A DNA stretch of 64,000 bases from Pseudoalteromonas sp. H105 (GTDB taxonomy: Bacteria; Pseudomonadota; Gammaproteobacteria; Enterobacterales; Alteromonadaceae). Position numbers and translations under genes: made by a program. Below, in pieces: positions 56,607 to 64,000 of this stretch. The notes below the pieces were generated by a model, which ran no database searches, was not told where the DNA came from, and saw nothing but the letters and a program-made list of their open reading frames with translations. Within the stretch, counting starts at the first letter, position 1; each line of letters begins with the position of its first letter. The stretch is from assembly GCF_001469215.1 (NCBI RefSeq), contig NZ_LOFH01000007.1, positions 1 to 64,000 on the forward strand, read 5' to 3'.

Positions 56607-57311
56607 TTAAGCTTGTGGCTGTCCGTATATTTGTTCTGCGCGGTTAAACATCACCCAAGAGGTTAAAATATACTTATCATTAGAGACGGGTTTATTACCG
56701 CGATGAGTATGGGTAAAGTAGCCCGGTGCAATCACCATTGTCCCTTTTTTCGGCGAAATTTTTCGCTGTTGGTAATAAAATTCAGTTTCGCCACCTTCTT
56801 CAACATCGTTCAGGTAAAACATAAAGAGTAACACACGATGCAGCGCTTCATTGTGGCCGACTTGCGGGTAAACTTCGCTGTGCCAATAAGGGTAGCCGCC
56901 TTTGTTTGTCTCGTATTTTTGCGCTTGAATATTGCCCAAGCGAAAAATCTGTTGCACTAATAAAGGCAGCTGGGGTTTTCCCACTTCATCAAAGTTAGCC
57001 TGCGTTAAGTCGGTAGGCACGCCTGTTTTAGGGTGATACACCTTTAAACCGAATGCACCTATCATCATGAAAATATGTTCTTCAAGGTATTTAAATACAT
57101 AGCCTGCGGTGGTCTGCTGAATGTGTTTTAGTTGCGCTGAATATTCAGGGTAATTGTATAAGTGTAAATCTTGGCTGTCTTTTTTTGCTAAATCGACCCC
57201 GCCTGACGTCATACCTTGTTTTAGATGCGGGCTTTGTTCAAAGAGCGTGATAAAGTTATCGCAAAATTCATTGCTTAGGGCGTTATCGTAAACGCGAATG
57301 AAGTCCGTCAT
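56607..57311 (-). CDS. 2OG-Fe(II) oxygenase, prolyl 4-hydroxylase-like, with HxE motif
   Basis: This 234-residue protein is shaped like the P4H family: YPYWHSEVYPQ, VLLFMFYLNDVEEGGETEF, ISPKKGTMVIAPGYFTHTHRGNKP and KYILTSWVMF (the 2OG-binding Lys/His region). The metal pair reads H-S-E where nearly all prolyl 4-hydroxylases have HxD. Glu replaces Asp in some other 2OG hydroxylases, so activity is still possible. It starts only 23 bases from the divergent thioesterase gene. Confidence 0.8.
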   Translation of the reverse strand: MTDFIRVYDNALSNEFCDNFITLFEQSPHLKQGMTSGGVDLAKKDSQDLHLYNYPEYSAQLKHIQQTTAGYVFKYLEEHIFMMIGAFGLKVYHPKTGVPTDLTQANFDEVGKPQLPLLVQQIFRLGNIQAQKYETNKGGYPYWHSEVYPQVGHNEALHRVLLFMFYLNDVEEGGETEFYYQQRKISPKKGTMVIAPGYFTHTHRGNKPVSNDKYILTSWVMFNRAEQIYGQPQA

Positions 57312-57334
57312 GAGCTGCCTTTATTGGAATTATT

Positions 57335-57739
57335 ATGTTTGTAGAAAAAATTACACCGCGTTTTAGTGAAACCGATGTCTTAGGACATATCAACAATACC
57401 GTACTACCGGTATGGTTTGAAGCTGCTCGTGCGCCTATTTTCAAGTTTTTTACTCCTGACTTAAATCCGCATGACTGGAAGTTGATTATCGCTAAAGTCG
57501 AAGTGAGCTTTGTGGGGGAGCTTTTTTATGGTCACGAAGTTGAAGTTAAATCTACAATTGAACATATTGGCTCAAGCTCTTTTGTTATTCGCCAAGAGGC
57601 ATACCAACAAGGGAAATGTTGTGCGGTAGGTAAAACCGTAATGGTGCGTTATGACTTTGATAATAAGTGTTCTGTTGCGTTATCAAAGGCTGAAAAGGAC
57701 GCTTTGTCAGCGCATTTAGTCACGAGTGAACAGCTGTAG
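57335..57739 (+). CDS. Acyl-CoA thioesterase, 4HBT hotdog family
   Basis: This 134-residue hotdog-fold thioesterase contains the YbgC/4HBT motif ETDVLGHINNTVLPVWFEAAR with catalytic Asp. It probably hydrolyses short- or medium-chain acyl-CoA. It is divergent from the HxE oxygenase with 23 bases between the starts, so at least one of the two promoters must lie inside the other gene. Confidence 0.88.
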   Translation: MFVEKITPRFSETDVLGHINNTVLPVWFEAARAPIFKFFTPDLNPHDWKLIIAKVEVSFVGELFYGHEVEVKSTIEHIGSSSFVIRQEAYQQGKCCAVGKTVMVRYDFDNKCSVALSKAEKDALSAHLVTSEQL

Positions 57740-57893
57740 CTTATTACGATAATGGCGCTTAGTTAGTGAGTCTCCAAGTAGGTATTGTTTACACATCTCG
57801 GATGTTTTTATAAGACAATACACTGCAACTTGTCAGTGATTAAGATAGAATGCCATCCCATTATTCTGATGTTGTTTTTGGGTTACATAATTC

Positions 57894-58475
57894 ATGCTGT
57901 TAATGATCGATAATTATGACTCGTTCACTTATAACTTAGTGCAATACTTTCAGCGTCTTGACCAAGAGGTATTAGTAAAGCGCAATGATGAGTTAAGCAT
58001 TGCACAAATTAAGCAGCTAAATCCTCAGCATATAGTGATATCACCAGGACCTTGTTCACCTAATGAGGCTGGAGTTTCATTACAAGCTGTTGAACAACTA
58101 AAGGGGATTTATCCTATTTTGGGAATTTGCCTGGGGCATCAAACCATTGCCCAGGCATTAGGTGCAAATGTTGTGCGTGCTAAGCAGGTTATGCACGGTA
58201 AGACATCACCGGTATACCATCGTGAGCAAGGTGTGTTTAAAGGGTTAGCAAATCCGCTAACGGTATGTCGCTACCACTCTTTGGTTGTTGAGGCGCAAGG
58301 GTTGCCCGCTGAACTTGATATAACAGCATGGACACAAACACACGCCGGTGAATTTGAGTATATAATGGGGCTTACGCATAAAGAGCTTGCTTTAGAGGGA
58401 GTGCAATTTCACCCAGAGGCAATATTAACAGAACAAGGGCTTGAATTACTTGCCAACTTTTTAACTCGGTTCTAG
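57894..58475 (+). CDS. pabA: Aminodeoxychorismate synthase component 2 (PabA) / anthranilate synthase glutaminase
   Basis: This 193-residue class I glutamine amidotransferase has GICLGHQ (catalytic Cys near 79), [19 protein letters not shown] and the His-Glu pair in [10 protein letters not shown]. Location next to astC/argD and away from trp genes favours PabA, which supplies ammonia to PabB for folate synthesis. Dual use with TrpE cannot be excluded. Confidence 0.93.
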   Translation: MLLMIDNYDSFTYNLVQYFQRLDQEVLVKRNDELSIAQIKQLNPQHIVISPGPCSPNEAGVSLQAVEQLKGIYPILGICLGHQTIAQALGANVVRAKQVMHGKTSPVYHREQGVFKGLANPLTVCRYHSLVVEAQGLPAELDITAWTQTHAGEFEYIMGLTHKELALEGVQFHPEAILTEQGLELLANFLTRF

Positions 58476-58526
58476 GCTTAGAGTTAATTTACCGTTCTCC
58501 GTTTATTTTATAAAAGAAATGATTTA

Positions 58527-59687
58527 ATGACAGACATCAAGCGCCAACAGATTACCGCCAATGTTTTAGAGCAACGAGCACATGACTTATTGCTCGGTCA
58601 TAATTTTGCGCAACGTCAAATAGGCTATATTCATACGCTTGAGGTCAATTATGGTGAGCCGATAAAGCAACGCACATTACTTGAAGTAGAAATGGCGGCG
58701 CATGCTAAACGTAAAGAGTCGAGCACAGCACATCATAAATACCGTGCTCAAGCGAGTCAGCAACTACATAATGCGATAGAAACGGCAATGAAGAAGCAGC
58801 TTGCTGATATAGACAGTGTTTTGCATGAAACAATTGGTATTGAGGATAATGTGCCAGCTATTTTAGATATATTGTCTGTTAAGTCAGCGTCTGTTGGTCG
58901 TTTAGAGCCTCTTGCTAATGATTTGAGCTGGTTAAGTCGCGACCTTGTTACCTTTGTAAATTTACCTTATTACCGTACACAGCGTAATAAGCACACGTCT
59001 GTTAAAGTCGACAGCCCCTCACTGGCTTTACGTTATATAGGCCTTGATAACTTAAAGTTTGTTGTGCCAACATTTGCTGTTCGCCATTGGATGCCACATA
59101 GCACAGAGCCTTTCCCATTACTTAAACGTCGCTTGCGTGATAACTCAATGGCATGTGCTATTGCTGCACAAGAAATTGCAAAGCTAAATGGCGTTAATGA
59201 AATACATGCCTTTACGCTCGGTATGTTATTGGATGTTGGAAAAATAGCGCTGGTGCGTTTATATCTTCGTACATTTGAATTAGTTTGGCGGCGTAAAGTC
59301 ACCCTAGCGCGAGAAGAGCAACATAAAGATCTCCATACTGCATTGTTGGAGTTAAAGCCCGATCCTTTATTTTTGAGTACTTTGCTCAGTGAGCAATCAT
59401 TAAAAATAACGGCAAAGGTGATTGAAAAAATGGCATTTCGTTATTTGCCTTTTAACTTTGTGATGGAGCAACTGACTAAAGGGGTTACCAAAGGTGATTC
59501 ACTCTTGCCTTTAGCTGCGGTTATGCAAAAAGCACGGTGTTATTCTCAATATGTGACGCTTCTAGAGCATCAGTTAGTTGAAAGTGATGAAGCACAGCGT
59601 TGGTTTGAATATATTAACTTTACTAAAGCGGAGTTACAGCATTTAGAAAAGGTTAATTTACAGAACTTTCATATTAAATTAGATTGA
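58527..59687 (+). CDS. HDOD domain protein
   Basis: This 386-residue protein has a central HDOD domain (about 110-300): VPAILDILSVKSASVGRLEPLANDLSWLSRDLVTFVNLPYY, LALRYIGLDNLKFVV, DNSMACAIAAQEIA and FTLGMLLDVGKIAL. The HD catalytic pair is absent, as is normal for HDOD. Such proteins are signalling adaptors. The N-terminal segment (1-100) is not recognised. It lies 51 bases after pabA. Confidence 0.88.
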   Translation: MTDIKRQQITANVLEQRAHDLLLGHNFAQRQIGYIHTLEVNYGEPIKQRTLLEVEMAAHAKRKESSTAHHKYRAQASQQLHNAIETAMKKQLADIDSVLHETIGIEDNVPAILDILSVKSASVGRLEPLANDLSWLSRDLVTFVNLPYYRTQRNKHTSVKVDSPSLALRYIGLDNLKFVVPTFAVRHWMPHSTEPFPLLKRRLRDNSMACAIAAQEIAKLNGVNEIHAFTLGMLLDVGKIALVRLYLRTFELVWRRKVTLAREEQHKDLHTALLELKPDPLFLSTLLSEQSLKITAKVIEKMAFRYLPFNFVMEQLTKGVTKGDSLLPLAAVMQKARCYSQYVTLLEHQLVESDEAQRWFEYINFTKAELQHLEKVNLQNFHIKLD

Positions 59688-61408
<1,721 letters not shown>

Positions 61409-61494
61409 TTACCGCACTCATCTTATAAGGGCAAGTAGCAAGCTTGCCCAAACATTCCAATTTTACCGTTATATATAAGGGAGCAAGCGGACTC

Positions 61495-62511
61495 ATGATG
61501 ATCCTTCGCCCAATCCAGCAATGTGATTACCCAGCTTTATTGAAAATTGCCCATGAATCAGGGCATGGCTTTACCTCTTTACCGAATAACGAAGCGTTAT
61601 TACAAAAGAAAATAGATCATTCATTAAGCTCATTCGCAAAAAGTGCATCTCATCCGGGTGATGAAGGTTACTTGTTTGTTCTTGAAGATAGCGAAACAGG
61701 GGAAGTGGTAGGTACTTCAGCCATTGAAGCTGCTGTAGGCCTTGATGATGCGTTTTACCATTATCACTTAAGTAAAGTAATTCATTCATCACGTACACTT
61801 GATGTATACAAAGCGGTTGATATTTTAACGCTATGTAATGATTACACTGGTGCTACAGAACTTTGCACCTTGTTCTTAAAAAATGGTTATCGTAAAAATA
61901 GCAATGGCAAATTACTGTCAAAAGCGCGTTTTATGTTTATTAAACAACATCAAGAACGATTTGCTGAAACGGTCATTGCTGAAATGCGTGGGGTATCGAA
62001 TGAGAATGGCGATAGCCCATTCTGGCAATGGCTAGAAGAGCATTTTTTCTCAATGGATTTCCCAACAGCAGATTACTTAACCGGTATTGGTCAAAAAGTG
62101 TTTATTGCCGAATTAATGCCAAAGTACCCTATTTATGTAAACCTGTTGAGTAAAGATGCACAAGACGTGATTGGCAAAGTTCATGACAATACACGCCCTG
62201 CTATTGAGTTATTAAAAAGTGAAGGTTTCACATTTAATGGCTATGTTGATATTTTTGATGCTGGCCCAACGGTTGAAGCAAAAGTTGACAATATTGCGAC
62301 CATTCGTAATGCGAAAAACTTTACTGTAAAAATTGGTGATAACAATGGTGACACATCGGTGTTGCTAGCAAACGAAAAACTAAGTGACTTTAGAGCAACC
62401 ATTGCACAGCTTGACTTTGACGCGACATGCTCAGAGCTGACATTACCGCAAGCAATGGCTGATGCACTGCACTTACAAGCGGGTGATTTAGTTTCCGCTA
62501 CAAGCTTATAA
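61495..62511 (+). CDS. astA: Arginine N-succinyltransferase AstA
   Basis: AstA uses succinyl-CoA to make N2-succinylarginine, the first step of arginine catabolism. The 338-residue protein aligns with E. coli AstA from MMILRPIQQCDYPALLKIA onward: TSLPNNEALL, VFVLEDSETG, LCTLFLKNGYRKNSNGKLLSKARFMF, FWQWLEEHFFSMDF and IDIFDAGPTVEA-like VDIFDAGPTVEA. The ATG at 61495 or 61498 is the start; the frame extends upstream without an ATG. Confidence 0.94.
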   Translation: MMILRPIQQCDYPALLKIAHESGHGFTSLPNNEALLQKKIDHSLSSFAKSASHPGDEGYLFVLEDSETGEVVGTSAIEAAVGLDDAFYHYHLSKVIHSSRTLDVYKAVDILTLCNDYTGATELCTLFLKNGYRKNSNGKLLSKARFMFIKQHQERFAETVIAEMRGVSNENGDSPFWQWLEEHFFSMDFPTADYLTGIGQKVFIAELMPKYPIYVNLLSKDAQDVIGKVHDNTRPAIELLKSEGFTFNGYVDIFDAGPTVEAKVDNIATIRNAKNFTVKIGDNNGDTSVLLANEKLSDFRATIAQLDFDATCSELTLPQAMADALHLQAGDLVSATSL

Positions 62512-63996
<1,485 letters not shown>

Positions 63997-64000
63997 TACC

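Overview
The window is chromosomal DNA of a marine gammaproteobacterium of the Alteromonadales, most likely Pseudoalteromonas. This rests on the AT-rich composition, the 23S/5S rRNA sequences, initiator-tRNA genes nearly identical to those of enteric bacteria, and gene content such as uvrD-tmcA, cysJIH, glnA/ntrBC, bipA, astCAD, OMPLA and DUF2959. No prophage, insertion sequence, plasmid gene or CRISPR array was seen. The genus is inferred from the sequence, not from a search.

Layout. 1-1305: the 3' end of a 23S rRNA gene, a 5S rRNA gene and its terminator, then about 2.5 tandem, decayed copies of '5S tail plus terminator' with a period of 198-199 bp. 1478-7795 (minus): uvrD behind a perfect LexA box, then tmcA, a periplasmic binding protein and an unusual CheW protein carrying an inserted CZB zinc-binding domain. 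8022-12223: small housekeeping genes (yacL family, a secreted peroxiredoxin-like protein, dimeric dUTPase, yrfG, nudE, cysQ). 12364-14004: three intact tRNA-fMet genes mixed with three decayed 3' fragments and duplicated terminators. 14423-18781: cysJ-cysI-cysH for assimilatory sulfate reduction. 19081-26984: small envelope and regulatory genes, ending in ntrB-ntrC and a cNMP-binding protein. 27031-28684: glnA with a recognisable sigma-54 promoter and two NtrC enhancer sites. 29019-30904: bipA and its terminator. 31309-39670: envelope and miscellaneous genes (CBM9-like protein, metallo-hydrolase lipoprotein, DUF2959, YihY, aminopeptidase, dtd, GNAT/thioesterase fusion, pldA).

39797-44186 (minus) is the most interesting block. 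A lysine riboswitch (L box) leads a tight four-gene operon: a DapA-like synthase, a DapD-like acyltransferase, a group III PLP decarboxylase and an AstE/aspartoacylase-like desuccinylase. It reads as a self-contained succinyl branch of lysine or diaminopimelate chemistry, additional to the dispersed housekeeping dap genes expected in such genomes.

44361-64000: Tag-like glycosylase, SelO, an OmpA-family porin, a beta-barrel/lipoprotein/giant lipoprotein cluster in which the giant lipoprotein contains two long tandem repeats, a dioxygenase plus class V aminotransferase pair, a second 2OG-Fe oxygenase with an HxE motif, pabA, an HDOD protein, and the arginine catabolic genes astC/argD-astA-astD running to the window edge. 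Nitrogen metabolism is a recurrent theme: glnA/ntrBC, ast and the lysine-controlled operon.
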